A stretch of 26,270 nt of DNA. Origin: JAIVJN01 sp036732565. GTDB lineage: Bacteria > Acidobacteriota > Vicinamibacteria > Vicinamibacterales > UBA2999. The notes under the pieces were generated by a model, which worked only from the letters and a program-made list of their open reading frames with translations, was not told where the DNA came from and did no database searches. The stretch spans positions 1-26,270 of the forward strand of contig DAINCF010000021.1 of assembly GCA_036732565.1 (NCBI GenBank), written 5' to 3'. Within the stretch, counting starts at the first letter, position 1, and the number at the start of each line of letters is the position of its first letter. Below are positions 7,568 to 15,946 of this stretch, in pieces. The position numbers and the translations under genes were made by a program.

Positions 7568-10108
7568 GTGTTGCTGATGTCGTTGAACTGGTGGAAATAC
7601 GCAGGAATAGTCGCCATCGGGCTGTGTTTCGCTCAACCCGTACGGGGACAGTCGGCCACGGCGACGTTGTCGGGCGCGATCGTGGACCAGAGCGGCGGAT
7701 CGCTCCCGGACGTGCAGGTGATCGTCGTCAGCCTCGCCAATGGCCTGCAGCGCCAGGCGATGTCGGACGCGCAAGGCGTCTTCGTCATACCGATGTTACC
7801 GGCCGGTCGCTACTCGGTGACCGCGCAACGCCTGGGCTTCGCCGCCGCGCAAGTGAAGGACGTGCTCCTGACCGCCAACGAAGACGTCGCCATCAGGCTC
7901 GAGCTGAAGATCGCGCCGCTGAACGAAACCGTGTCCGTGCAAGTCGCGCCCCAACCGGTGACCGCGGCGCCTTCGACGATCGATGTCACGCCGCTCGAGG
8001 TGCGCAGCGTCGCCGGGGCGACCGAGAACATCTTTCGCGTGCTGCAAACGCTGCCCGGCGTCACCGGAGTCAACGATTTCGACAGCCGCTTGAGCGTGCG
8101 CGGTGGCGGCCCGGATCAGAACCTGACGATGATGGACGGCGTCGAGATCCACAACCCGTATCGTCTCTTCGGCTTGACCAGCGCGTTCAATCCCGAGACG
8201 GTCGAGAACTTCGAGCTGGCCGCCGGCGGATTCAATGCGAAGTACGGCGATCGGCTGTCGTCGATTCTCATCATCGAGAACCGCGATGGCACCCGGCAGC
8301 AGCCGTTCACCGGATCCGCCGCCGTGGCCTTCACCGACGGCAACATCGTCACCGAAGGCAAGCTGCCCGGAAGCGGGAACGGATCGTGGCTGCTGACCGG
8401 GCGGCGCACCTACTACGATTTGATCGCGGAGCCTCTCGTCGGCAGCAACCTGCCTGGTTTTTCCGATGTGCAATTGAAAGCCGTGTGGGAGCCGAAGCCT
8501 GGCCGGCGTCTGACGCTGTTCGGCCTCGGCAGCCGTGAGCGCACCGACCTGGATCTCGACGACAGCGATCTCGACAATCCCGGTGAGCGACTGTCGCTGC
8601 TGTCGTCGACCAACAACGATCTGGCGGCGGTCTCGTTTTCCACTCCGGTCGGGATGTTTGCCTCGAGCAAGACAACGGTGTCGTGGTACCGCAACCGCGA
8701 GACGATCGATTTCGATGGCGACTTCCGCAACGGCTCGCGACGCTCGAACGGACCCGGCGATGATGCCACACCGCTCTCCAACGTGATCTTCACGCGGGGC
8801 ATTGCGGTTCGCGATGTCGCCGTGCGTCAAGAGCTGACCGTCAAGCCGGCGCCCTCGCATCTGCTCGAAGCGGGTTTCGAGACCCACGCGCTGGCGACCG
8901 GTTGGGATTGGACCATCACCGGGGATCGCAATCCGGACGAGCCGAACGGGTCGAGCGCGCTCGGTGGTGCCGGACTGCCATCGCTGTTGAACTCGACGCG
9001 ATCGACGTGGCGGGCCGGTGGATGGCTGACCGATCGCTGGACCCTGACACCGCGCCTCACCGCGGAGCCGGGCCTGCGCCTCGATTGGAGCGGCCTGGCC
9101 GGTGAGGTCATCGCCTCGCCGCGCATGGCGCTGGTGGCCAATCTCACCCCGGACATGAAGCTGCGCGTCGCTGGAGGGCTGTTCACGCAGAGCCCCGGCT
9201 ACGAGAAGCTGCTGCAAGCCGACTACTTCGTCGATCTGAGCAACGCCGATGCGTTGGGGCTGCGGAGCGAGCGCGCGTGGCACACGCTGGTCGGAGTGGA
9301 GCGCAACATCGGACCCGGCGTGGTCGCGCGCGTCGAAGGCTACTACAAGACCTTCGACCGCCTCATCGTGGGGCGTGTGGAATCGCCGGAGGAGCTCGCC
9401 GCGCGGCGCGCCACCTATGACTTCCCCGCGGAGCTGCAGAATCAGCTTCCCAGCGTGCCGCAGATCACCAGTGTCCCTGGGAACGATGGCACCGGGCATG
9501 CCTACGGCGTCGAGCTCTACCTCGCACGACAGGCGCTGTCATCGTCGGATCGCGTCAGCGGGTGGATGTCGTACACGTGGGGACGCGCCAAGACGACGGC
9601 GTACAACCGCGACTATCCGTCTGACTACGATCGGCCGCATGCCTTGAGTCTCGTCGCCAATTACAGGCTGAGCCGATTGATCGAGCTCGGGGCGACCGTG
9701 CGCGTGCAGTCCGGGTTTCCCTATTCGCCGCCCCTTGGCGTACGTGTCGCGTCGGTCGAGGATGCGAGTGACGCGGATGGTGACGGCAACGTCACCGAGC
9801 TCAGGCCGCAGCGCGATCCGCAAGGCCTGCCGGTGTGGATCGCCGACTACGGAAGCGTCGACAACCTCAACTCCAGCCGCTTGCCGATGTTCGCGCGCCT
9901 CGATCTGCGCGTGACGTTCCGGCCGCGATGGCAGAACGACCGCTGGTTGCTCTACCTCGAGGTGATCAACGCGCTCAATCGCCAGAACACCGGAAACCTG
10001 CAAACCGAGCTCACCTACGACGTGACCTCCGACCGTCCGCGCCTGACGACGAGCAGTGACGAATCGCTGCCGCTGCTGCCGTCGTTTGGCGTTCGGGTGA
10101 GGTTCTAG
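7568..10108 (+). CDS. TonB-dependent outer-membrane receptor with N-terminal carboxypeptidase-regulatory-like domain
   Basis: This 846-residue protein has a signal peptide (about 1-28) and then a carboxypeptidase-regulatory-like beta-sandwich (about 30-115; GAIVDQSGGSLPDVQV... DAQGVFVIPMLPAGRY). The plug domain (about 145-245) contains LPGVTG, LSVRGGGPDQN and MDGVEIHNPYR. The remainder is a beta-barrel rich in aromatic strands, ending in the outer-membrane signature FGVRVRF. An Asp-rich loop (DASDADGDGN) late in the barrel may bind calcium. Such receptors import oligosaccharides, siderophores or other large ligands using TonB energy; the ligand cannot be told here. The GTG at 7568 was taken because it gives a full signal peptide; GGAG at 7560-7563 also fits TTG 7571. 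Its divergent neighbour is the membrane-anchored sigma factor, its likely regulator. No SusD partner is present. The stop overlaps the convergent PEP-CTERM gene by 4 bases. Confidence 0.93.
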   Translation: MLLMSLNWWKYAGIVAIGLCFAQPVRGQSATATLSGAIVDQSGGSLPDVQVIVVSLANGLQRQAMSDAQGVFVIPMLPAGRYSVTAQRLGFAAAQVKDVLLTANEDVAIRLELKIAPLNETVSVQVAPQPVTAAPSTIDVTPLEVRSVAGATENIFRVLQTLPGVTGVNDFDSRLSVRGGGPDQNLTMMDGVEIHNPYRLFGLTSAFNPETVENFELAAGGFNAKYGDRLSSILIIENRDGTRQQPFTGSAAVAFTDGNIVTEGKLPGSGNGSWLLTGRRTYYDLIAEPLVGSNLPGFSDVQLKAVWEPKPGRRLTLFGLGSRERTDLDLDDSDLDNPGERLSLLSSTNNDLAAVSFSTPVGMFASSKTTVSWYRNRETIDFDGDFRNGSRRSNGPGDDATPLSNVIFTRGIAVRDVAVRQELTVKPAPSHLLEAGFETHALATGWDWTITGDRNPDEPNGSSALGGAGLPSLLNSTRSTWRAGGWLTDRWTLTPRLTAEPGLRLDWSGLAGEVIASPRMALVANLTPDMKLRVAGGLFTQSPGYEKLLQADYFVDLSNADALGLRSERAWHTLVGVERNIGPGVVARVEGYYKTFDRLIVGRVESPEELAARRATYDFPAELQNQLPSVPQITSVPGNDGTGHAYGVELYLARQALSSSDRVSGWMSYTWGRAKTTAYNRDYPSDYDRPHALSLVANYRLSRLIELGATVRVQSGFPYSPPLGVRVASVEDASDADGDGNVTELRPQRDPQGLPVWIADYGSVDNLNSSRLPMFARLDLRVTFRPRWQNDRWLLYLEVINALNRQNTGNLQTELTYDVTSDRPRLTTSSDESLPLLPSFGVRVRF

Positions 10109-10794
10109 CCGCGCTTTCTCCGTGCGCGCCAGACGGCGAGGGTAAGGCCGGTGCCGAAGAGCAGGAGGCTCGTCGGCTCCGGCACGGGTACCGGATTGAA
10201 GCTCGTCGAGCCGAAATGGCTGTAGTTTCCTGTGCCAACCGACGACCCCCAAGTCAGTCCACCGAGCTGCGCACCAGGCGGATGATATTGGTTGGGAATG
10301 GTCGGGAGGCCTCCGTTGATCGCGTTGGGATCGTTATAGGAGGCGAGAAACAGCCCGAGGCCCGCGTTGAGATCGGGGCCGCCGCCACCGCCGAGCCATC
10401 CCCTCAAGAACTGAAACTGCACGAGGCCGGGCCCGCCGAGCGGGGTCGAGGAGCCGACGATCGGCAGGTCCGCGTTGACGAAGATGTCTCCGTCGGAGTT
10501 GGTGTACTCGTAGCCGCCGAGGCGAAACGTCGCATCGACGGCATCGGTGTAGACGAACGTCGGGTTGATGCCCGGATGGAGGAGAGTACCGATCGCATCG
10601 GTGTCGAACGTCAGCTCGAGCGTCCACTCAGTGCCAAGCCCGATGCCTTCGAGGATGGGGTAAGGCGGAGCGCCACTATTGAACTGGTCGATGACACCAG
10701 AAGCTTGCCAGGTGATCGGGATGGCCCATGCTGTGCTCGGGACGAGCACGCCACACATCGCTGCCAAGAGAACTGAGCGAGTCGCTGCGCGCAT
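10105..10794 (-). CDS. PEP-CTERM sorting-domain protein
   Basis: This 229-residue exported protein has a signal peptide (about 1-24, ending in AWA). The mature part is Gly-, Asn- and Thr-rich, predicted mostly beta, with no recognised enzymatic domain. The C-terminus (204-229) is a canonical PEP-CTERM signal: VPEPTSLLLFGTG, a hydrophobic helix and the basic tail RARRKRG. Such signals are processed by an exosortase, linked in other bacteria to extracellular polysaccharide and biofilm formation. No exosortase gene is in this window. The start is well supported: GGAGG sits 6 bases upstream on the minus strand (10801-10805). The last 4 bases overlap the end of the receptor gene. The cargo function is unknown. 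Confidence 0.9.
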   Translation of the reverse strand: MRAATRSVLLAAMCGVLVPSTAWAIPITWQASGVIDQFNSGAPPYPILEGIGLGTEWTLELTFDTDAIGTLLHPGINPTFVYTDAVDATFRLGGYEYTNSDGDIFVNADLPIVGSSTPLGGPGLVQFQFLRGWLGGGGGPDLNAGLGLFLASYNDPNAINGGLPTIPNQYHPPGAQLGGLTWGSSVGTGNYSHFGSTSFNPVPVPEPTSLLLFGTGLTLAVWRARRKRG

Positions 10795-10899
10795 TGCTGA
10801 CCTCCGACTTATGAGCGACCGTCACGTTATCGCACGGTCTTGCCGTTGGTTGCGCGCAATACTAACATCACTTCTGACACGTTCGTATGTCAGTTCTCA
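10795..10899 (-). promoter_or_regulatory. Amidase 3' end / PEP-CTERM upstream region
   Basis: These 105 bases lie between the amidase stop and the PEP-CTERM start, both on the minus strand. A CTGACA/TGTCAG stem (10874-10893, 8-base loop) follows the amidase stop by 6 bases and could be a weak terminator, though no T-run follows. GACCGT/ACGGTC (10817-10839) and the palindrome TTGCGCGCAA (10850-10859) lie near the expected PEP-CTERM promoter and could be operators. Confidence 0.3.
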
Positions 10900-12507
10900 T
10901 TATTGTGATCGGTCAGTGGCGATCTGCTCTCCCGGCAGAGCCGGTGTATGCACGGGTAAGCGTCGCGCGCGTGTGGCTTGTTCAAAGCTGTAACCGAGCG
11001 CCAGCAACTTGGATTCGCTGAACGCCGGGCCGAAGAACGACAGGCCGACTGGCAAGTCGTCGCCGGTAAAGCCCGCCGGCACGATCAGATCCGGAAAGCC
11101 GGTCAGGTTCGCGATGTTCGTCGGTGAGCTGGCCGGACCACCTGGTGGATCCGGCGGCGCGGCGAGCAGGGCGGGACGTCGCGGCGAGGTCGGATACACG
11201 ATGGCATCGAGCTTCTGAGACGTGAACAGACCTTCCGCGGCCGCGCGTACGAGCGGAAGGCCGTGATCGCGGACCGACGTGTAGCGATAGTCGTCGAGCG
11301 TCCCGCTGCCGGCCTCGCGGGTCATCAACGTCCAGCGGCTGGGATTGGGTCCGGCGCCGTCGGGCCGCGGCGCGTTCACCCGCTGTGCGCGCTCGATCAA
11401 CTGCTCGATGGTCTTTGGATACTTGGGTCCCGTCGTCGCCAGGTAGTCTGCGATCTGTTTCGTGAACTCCGGATAGCGAACGGCGTTGTAGAACTCGCCC
11501 TTGGCATCGAGCAGCCACCGCGGGTAGCGGACGTCGACGATGGTCGCGCCGGCCTGACGCATCGCGGCGAGCGCCGCTTCCATGACCCAATCGACATCCG
11601 GATCCGCGCCGAGAAAATCGCGGGCGATACCGATGCGCGCGCCCTGGAGCGCATCGGCCTTCAGATATTTCGTGTAGTCGGTCTCGAACTTGCCCTCGCT
11701 CTTCTTGGTTGCGTCATCCGCCGGATCGACGCCCGTCATCACGCCGAGGGCGACCGCGACGTCGTACACGCTGCGCGTCATCGGGCCCGCGGTGTCGAAG
11801 CTGAGCGCGAGCGGGATGATGCCGTCACGACTCAGCAGGCCATGCGTGGGCTTCAAGCCGACGATGCCGTTCGAGGTGGAGGGCCCGCGGACCGATCCGC
11901 CGGTGTCGGTACCCAGGCCCAGAGGTGCGTAGGCCGCCGCGATCGACGCCCCGGTACCGCCTGAGGACCCTGACGGCGTGCGCAGCAGATCGTGCGGGTT
12001 CTTCGTCTGTCCGCCCAGCGAACTGTGCGCGCCGCCCGACGCGAACTCGGAGAGATTGACCTTGGCCAGGATGATCGCGCCGGCCGCTCGCAGCTTCTTC
12101 ACGACGAACGCGTCGTCCGGCGGGATCGATCCTTCGAGCATCACCGAGCCCCCGGTCGTCGGCATGTCGAAGGTGTCGAAGTTGTCTTTCAGGACGACCG
12201 GGATGCCATGCAGTGGCGATCGGCGGCCCTTGCTCTTGCGCTCGGCGTCCAGCTCGCGCGCGGTCTCGAGCGCCTTGGGGTTGAGCATGATCACGGCCCG
12301 CAGCGCCGGTCCCTGGCGGTCGTAGGCCTTGATCCGCGCCAGGCACAGCTGGACCAGCTTTTCGGCGGTCAGGGTGCCGGCGTCGAAGGCGGCGTTGAGG
12401 TCGGCGATGCTGGCCGAGTCGAGGTCGATCGTCTTCGCGGCGATCGGCGCTCGGGCGGTCGCGAGGAGCGCCACGACGAGCAGCAACGCGCGGGCCGAGT
12501 GGGTCAT
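10900..12507 (-). CDS. Exported amidase-signature (AS family) amidohydrolase
   Basis: This is a 535-residue serine amidase of the AS family, which hydrolyses C-N bonds of amides or peptides with a Ser-cisSer-Lys triad. Lys107 (PVVLKDNFD), the cis-Ser in SGSSGGT (Ser181/Ser182) and the nucleophile Ser205 in GTDTGGSVRGPS are all present. The C-terminal part has ANLTGFPDLIVPAGF, usual for the family. The start was set at 12507 because MTHSARALLLVVALLATARA is a signal peptide (cleavage near residue 24). A longer reading frame to 12609 would bury this peptide behind 34 unlikely residues. The enzyme is therefore probably periplasmic. It is divergent from the aminotransferase/dehydrogenase unit, with 134 bases between them. 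The substrate is unknown. GatA is unlikely because of the signal peptide and the lack of GatB/GatC neighbours. Confidence 0.92.
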   Translation of the reverse strand: MTHSARALLLVVALLATARAPIAAKTIDLDSASIADLNAAFDAGTLTAEKLVQLCLARIKAYDRQGPALRAVIMLNPKALETARELDAERKSKGRRSPLHGIPVVLKDNFDTFDMPTTGGSVMLEGSIPPDDAFVVKKLRAAGAIILAKVNLSEFASGGAHSSLGGQTKNPHDLLRTPSGSSGGTGASIAAAYAPLGLGTDTGGSVRGPSTSNGIVGLKPTHGLLSRDGIIPLALSFDTAGPMTRSVYDVAVALGVMTGVDPADDATKKSEGKFETDYTKYLKADALQGARIGIARDFLGADPDVDWVMEAALAAMRQAGATIVDVRYPRWLLDAKGEFYNAVRYPEFTKQIADYLATTGPKYPKTIEQLIERAQRVNAPRPDGAGPNPSRWTLMTREAGSGTLDDYRYTSVRDHGLPLVRAAAEGLFTSQKLDAIVYPTSPRRPALLAAPPDPPGGPASSPTNIANLTGFPDLIVPAGFTGDDLPVGLSFFGPAFSESKLLALGYSFEQATRARRLPVHTPALPGEQIATDRSQ

Positions 12508-12641
12508 GGTGAGGCCGATATTCGCAGATTCCGGCGGGTCGTGCACGCATGCGGTGGCCAGATGCCAGAAATGACTGAATTCGACGGCTCCGTTGTTACA
12601 ACCTTGCATTTGTCGCTCACAACGATAAGCTGTATGACGCT
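12508..12641. promoter_or_regulatory. Divergent intergenic region, amidase / mmsA
   Basis: This 134-base stretch must hold both promoters. GATAAG (12624-12629) is a possible -10 for mmsA, but the TTGCAT upstream (12604-12609) is only 14 bases away, too short for a standard spacer. No clear ribosome-binding site precedes either gene and no clear operator is seen. Confidence 0.25.
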
Positions 12642-14162
12642 ATGACGCCCATCTCATCTCCGGTCTCGGTCGCACAAGTTCCGTTCTGGATCAACGGCGC
12701 GCACGCTCCGTCGCAGGGATCACGCCACGGGGACGTCACCAATCCGGCCACCGGCGAGGTCATTCGCACGGTTGCCTACGCCAACGCGCAGGACGTCGAC
12801 GCGGCCGCGAACGCGGCCAAGCGGGCGCTGCCCGAGTGGCGCGCGACCTCGCCGATGCGACGCGCGCGTGTCCTCACGCGGTTTCGCGAGCTGATGGAGC
12901 AGCACGCGCGCGAGATCGCGACGCTGATCACCCAGGAGCACGGCAAGGTGCTGAACGACGCGATGGGCTCCGTCCAGCGCGGCATCGAGGTCATCGAGTT
13001 CGCGTCGGGCGCGCCGCATCTGTTGAAAGGCGAGCACTCCGGCACGGTCGCCCGCGACATCGACGCGCATTCTCGGTTGCAGCCGGTCGGCGTCTGCGCC
13101 GGGATCACGCCGTTCAACTTTCCGGCGATGGTGCCGCTGTGGATGTTCCCGGTCGCCCTGGCGTGCGGGAACACGTTCGTGCTGAAGCCGTCGGAAAAGG
13201 ATCCCTCTCCGAGCATCCGCATGGCGGAGCTGCTCAAGGAAGCCGGCCTGCCGGATGGCGTCTTCAACGTCGTGCACGGCGACAAGGAAGCCGTCGACGC
13301 AATCCTGCATCACCCGGACATCGCCGCGGTTTCGTTCGTCGGCTCGACGCCGATCGCGAAGTACGTTTACACCACGGCGGCCACGAACGGCAAGCGCGTG
13401 CAAGCGCTCGGCGGCGCGAAGAACCATGCGGTGGTCTTGCCGGACGCCGATGTCGCGTTCACGGCTGATTCGTTGATCGGCGCGGCCTACGGCTCGGCGG
13501 GCGAGCGCTGCATGGCGATCTCCGCGGTCGTGGCGGTGGGTGCGGCGGGCGATCCTCTCGTCGCTGCCCTGGCGGAGCGGGCGCGGGGGTTGAAGATCGG
13601 TCCTGGCATCGCCGACGGCATGGACATGGGTCCGCTCGTCACGCGCGCGCATCGTGACAAGGTGAAGGGCTACGTCGATGCCGGCGCCGCCGAAGGGGCC
13701 ACGGTCGTGGTCGATGGCCGCGGGCTATCGGTTTCTGGACACGAGAACGGCTTCTTCCTCGGGCCGACGCTGTTCGACCACGTCACACCGGCGATGAGCA
13801 TTCACCGCGACGAGATCTTCGGGCCCGTGCTCGTCGTGCTCCGTGTGCCGACGCTCGACGATGCCATCGCGTTGGTGAATCAGAACCCGTACGGCAATGG
13901 CACCGCCATCTTCACCAGCTCGGGCGCGGCGGCGCGACGCTTCGAGGACGAGATCGAGGTCGGCATGGTCGGCATCAACGTCCCGATTCCGGTGCCGGCG
14001 GCGTTCTACTCGTTCGGCGGATGGAAGCAGTCGCTGTTCGGCGACCTGCATGTCCATGGCATGGAGGGCGTCGCGTTCTACACGCGCACCAAGGCCATCA
14101 CGGCGCGCTGGCTCCGCGATCGCGTCTCCTCGTCCGACTTCGGTATGCCCAAGCTCGGATAG
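12642..14162 (+). CDS. mmsA: CoA-acylating methylmalonate-semialdehyde dehydrogenase
   Basis: This 506-residue aldehyde dehydrogenase matches the usual length of MmsA/IolA. These enzymes oxidise methylmalonate semialdehyde or malonate semialdehyde with NAD and CoA, releasing CO2 and giving propionyl-CoA or acetyl-CoA (valine, inositol and beta-alanine catabolism). Family features visible are TPFNFPAMVPLWMFPVA with Asn159, FVGSTPIAKYVY, and the catalytic Cys290 in GSAGERCMA, where MmsA has ERCMA. The ATG at 12642 gives the family N-terminus ending in FWINGAH. The downstream aminotransferase begins 12 bases after the stop, so the two form an operon. An aminotransferase partner, with no inositol genes nearby, favours omega-amino acid breakdown. 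The protein is cytoplasmic. Identification is strong; the in vivo substrate is inferred. Confidence 0.93.
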   Translation: MTPISSPVSVAQVPFWINGAHAPSQGSRHGDVTNPATGEVIRTVAYANAQDVDAAANAAKRALPEWRATSPMRRARVLTRFRELMEQHAREIATLITQEHGKVLNDAMGSVQRGIEVIEFASGAPHLLKGEHSGTVARDIDAHSRLQPVGVCAGITPFNFPAMVPLWMFPVALACGNTFVLKPSEKDPSPSIRMAELLKEAGLPDGVFNVVHGDKEAVDAILHHPDIAAVSFVGSTPIAKYVYTTAATNGKRVQALGGAKNHAVVLPDADVAFTADSLIGAAYGSAGERCMAISAVVAVGAAGDPLVAALAERARGLKIGPGIADGMDMGPLVTRAHRDKVKGYVDAGAAEGATVVVDGRGLSVSGHENGFFLGPTLFDHVTPAMSIHRDEIFGPVLVVLRVPTLDDAIALVNQNPYGNGTAIFTSSGAAARRFEDEIEVGMVGINVPIPVPAAFYSFGGWKQSLFGDLHVHGMEGVAFYTRTKAITARWLRDRVSSSDFGMPKLG

Positions 14163-14163
14163 A

Positions 14164-14170
14164 CAGGAGA
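14164..14170 (+). promoter_or_regulatory. Ribosome-binding site deciding the GTG start of the aminotransferase
   Basis: CAGGAGA lies between the mmsA stop and the GTG at 14175, with the AGGAG core 5 bases upstream. This supports the non-ATG start and independent re-initiation after mmsA. Confidence 0.7.
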
Positions 14171-14174
14171 TCCC

Positions 14175-15512
14175 GTGAAGGCCATTTCCGACGCCACACA
14201 GATGAGCGGCGCCGAGATCGTCGCCGCGTGCAAGGCGCACACGCTGTTCGAATGGTCCGCGCAGGCGGCCCTGGATCCGATTCCGGTCGCGACCGCGAAG
14301 GGCATCTACTTCTGGACGCCGGAAGGCAAGCGGTTCATCGACTTCAACAGCCAGTTGATGTGCGTGAACATCGGCCACGGCGATCCGCGGGTGATTGCCG
14401 CGATCCAGCAGCAGGCCGAGACGCTGGCCTACGCCAATCCGTTCATGGCCACCGAGGTGCGCGCGAAGCTGGGCGCCAAGCTCGCGGAGATCGCGCCCGG
14501 CGACATCGACGTCTTCTTCTTCACCAATGGCGGCGCCGAAGCGAATGAGAACGCCGTGCGGATCGCTCGGCTGGTCACCGGGCGGCACAAGATCCTCGCC
14601 CGCTACCGCTCGTATCACGGCGGCACCGCCGGGGCGCTCACGCTGACGGGCGATCCGCGGCGCTGGCCGTCAGAGCCAGGCATCCCTGGAGTCGTGCACG
14701 TGCCGCATCCGTATCACGGCATCGAGCGCGGATGGGACACCACCGAGCAGGCGCTCGCGACCTTGGAAGAGATCATCATGCTGGAGGGCCCGCAGACGAT
14801 CGCGGCGTTCATCCTCGAGCCGGTGACCGGCACGAACGGTCTCCTGCCGTCGCCGCCCGGATACCTGCAGGGTGTGCGCGACCTCTGCACCCGGCACGGG
14901 ATCCTGCTGATCGCCGACGAGGTCATGTCCGGGTTCGGCCGCACCGGGGCCTGGTTCGCGATCGATCACGATCGCGTCGTCCCCGATCTGCTGACGATGG
15001 CGAAGGGGTTGACCAGCGCGTACGTGGCCCTCGGCGCCGTCGGACTCCGCCGGCCGATTGCCGATCACTTTCAGAAGAACGTGCTGTGGGGCGGGCTGAC
15101 CTACAACAGTCATCCCCTCGGTTGCGCCGCGGCACTGGCGACCATCGCCGTCTACGAAGAGGACAACTTGATCGAGCGCGCGCGCCAGATGGGCGACGTG
15201 ATGCGCGACCTGCACGCCGACCTCGAAGCGCGGCACCCGTCGGTCGGCGCCTGCCGCAACGTCGGATTGTTCGGGATGATCGAGCTCGTGCGCAGCCGCC
15301 GGACGCGCGAGCCGCTGGCGCCCTTCAACGGCAGCTCACCGGAGATGGCCGCGCTCGCGAAGTTCTTCCGTGAGGAGGGTCTCTACACGTTCGTGCGGTG
15401 GAACGGCTTCTTCACCAATCCGCCGCTGTGCATCACCGAGGCGGAGCTCCGAGAGGCGTTCGCGATCATCGATCGCGGTCTGCACGTCACCGACCAGGCC
15501 GTGCGCGACTGA
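14175..15512 (+). CDS. Class III (omega-amino acid:pyruvate type) aminotransferase
   Basis: This 445-residue PLP enzyme is of normal class III length. Visible motifs are the substrate-side WSAQAALDPIP, FFTNGGAEANENA for PLP phosphate binding, YRSYHGG, the PLP-ring Asp248 in IADEVMSGFGRTG, and the Schiff-base Lys277 in TMAKGLTSAY. The N-terminal region (LFEWSAQ..., FNSQLMCVNIGHGDPRV) resembles taurine:pyruvate and beta-alanine:pyruvate aminotransferases more than GABA or ornithine types. Placed 12 bases after mmsA, it most likely produces the semialdehyde that MmsA oxidises, for example malonate semialdehyde from beta-alanine. A GTG start with a good ribosome-binding site was chosen. The stop is 24 bases from the convergent zinc-ribbon gene. 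The exact amino donor cannot be fixed from sequence. Confidence 0.92.
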   Translation: MKAISDATQMSGAEIVAACKAHTLFEWSAQAALDPIPVATAKGIYFWTPEGKRFIDFNSQLMCVNIGHGDPRVIAAIQQQAETLAYANPFMATEVRAKLGAKLAEIAPGDIDVFFFTNGGAEANENAVRIARLVTGRHKILARYRSYHGGTAGALTLTGDPRRWPSEPGIPGVVHVPHPYHGIERGWDTTEQALATLEEIIMLEGPQTIAAFILEPVTGTNGLLPSPPGYLQGVRDLCTRHGILLIADEVMSGFGRTGAWFAIDHDRVVPDLLTMAKGLTSAYVALGAVGLRRPIADHFQKNVLWGGLTYNSHPLGCAAALATIAVYEEDNLIERARQMGDVMRDLHADLEARHPSVGACRNVGLFGMIELVRSRRTREPLAPFNGSSPEMAALAKFFREEGLYTFVRWNGFFTNPPLCITEAELREAFAIIDRGLHVTDQAVRD

Positions 15513-15536
15513 AGCGGCGCGGGTTGGCTCCGGGGC

Positions 15537-15857
15537 CTACCACTCGTGGGTCTGGGTTTTTCGTCCTCGCCACAGCCAGCCCAAGACTCCTACCGCGGCG
15601 ATGCCCAGCAGGCCCCGCTTGATCGCCTGGCGCCCGCCGGGCGCGGTCGCGTTGCCATCGCCGTCGCCGTCCTTGACCAGTGCCTTGTAGACCTCGGCTT
15701 CGGGCGATGTGGTCGGTCTGGTCCACCGCTGATGACGCTCCGGCTCGGGCACCCAGCGGGTGATGTAAGCGAACGACTCGGACGTGCACGCGGGGCAACG
15801 GTAGGCGTCGTGCACTTCGTCACAGTCGAGGCACAGACGGGCCGTGCGCAGCTTCAT
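15537..15857 (-). CDS. Small zinc-ribbon protein with C-terminal membrane anchor
   Basis: This 106-residue protein has an N-terminal zinc ribbon of two CxxC knuckles (Cys9-x2-Cys12 and Cys21-x2-Cys24). A polar, proline-containing middle (about 35-76) includes a DGDGDGN acidic stretch. One hydrophobic helix (about 82-95) is followed by RGRK, so the tail anchors in the inner membrane with the ribbon probably cytoplasmic. I do not recognise a named family; tail-anchored zinc-ribbon proteins of this sort have no assigned role. It is monocistronic, divergent from the ABC-F gene and convergent with the aminotransferase. The ATG at 15857 is preceded at 6 bases by TACAAT with no ribosome-binding site, suggesting leaderless expression. 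Confidence 0.75.
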   Translation of the reverse strand: MKLRTARLCLDCDEVHDAYRCPACTSESFAYITRWVPEPERHQRWTRPTTSPEAEVYKALVKDGDGDGNATAPGGRQAIKRGLLGIAAVGVLGWLWRGRKTQTHEW

Positions 15858-15863
15858 GTCGTG

Positions 15864-15869
15864 ATTGTA
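15864..15869 (-). promoter_or_regulatory. Candidate -10 box of a leaderless-type promoter
   Basis: Read on the minus strand, TACAAT is followed by exactly 6 bases and then the ATG at 15857. This is the same spacing as at 146-151 and 18893-18898. Confidence 0.45.
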
Positions 15870-15903
15870 GCCTCCGCCCGCGCACTGCTCATTTCGGCAC
15901 CTC

Positions 15904-15912
15904 TGCTATGAT
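15904..15912 (+). promoter_or_regulatory. Candidate extended -10 promoter for the ABC-F gene
   Basis: TGCTATGAT is a TGn-extended -10 element close to consensus. It would start transcription near 15919, leaving a leader of about 28 bases with the GGAAGG ribosome-binding site. An ATG inside this element (15908) opens the same frame, but it would start the protein within the promoter. Confidence 0.4.
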
Positions 15913-15931
15913 TGTGGGTTGTTGTCATCTC

Positions 15932-15937
15932 GGAAGG
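15932..15937 (+). promoter_or_regulatory. Ribosome-binding site deciding the ABC-F start
   Basis: GGAAGG lies 9 bases before the ATG at 15947. This start, not the in-frame ATG at 15908, aligns with the beginning of E. coli YbiT. Confidence 0.65.
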
Positions 15938-15946
15938 CGTGTAGTC

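Noticed and set aside
7796..9499. 567-codon minus-strand frame opposite the TonB-dependent receptor
   Set aside because: No domain or signal peptide, Arg/Gln-rich; the receptor on the plus strand explains the region fully.
12508..12609. 34-codon upstream extension of the amidase
   Set aside because: It would bury a clear signal peptide that starts at 12507.
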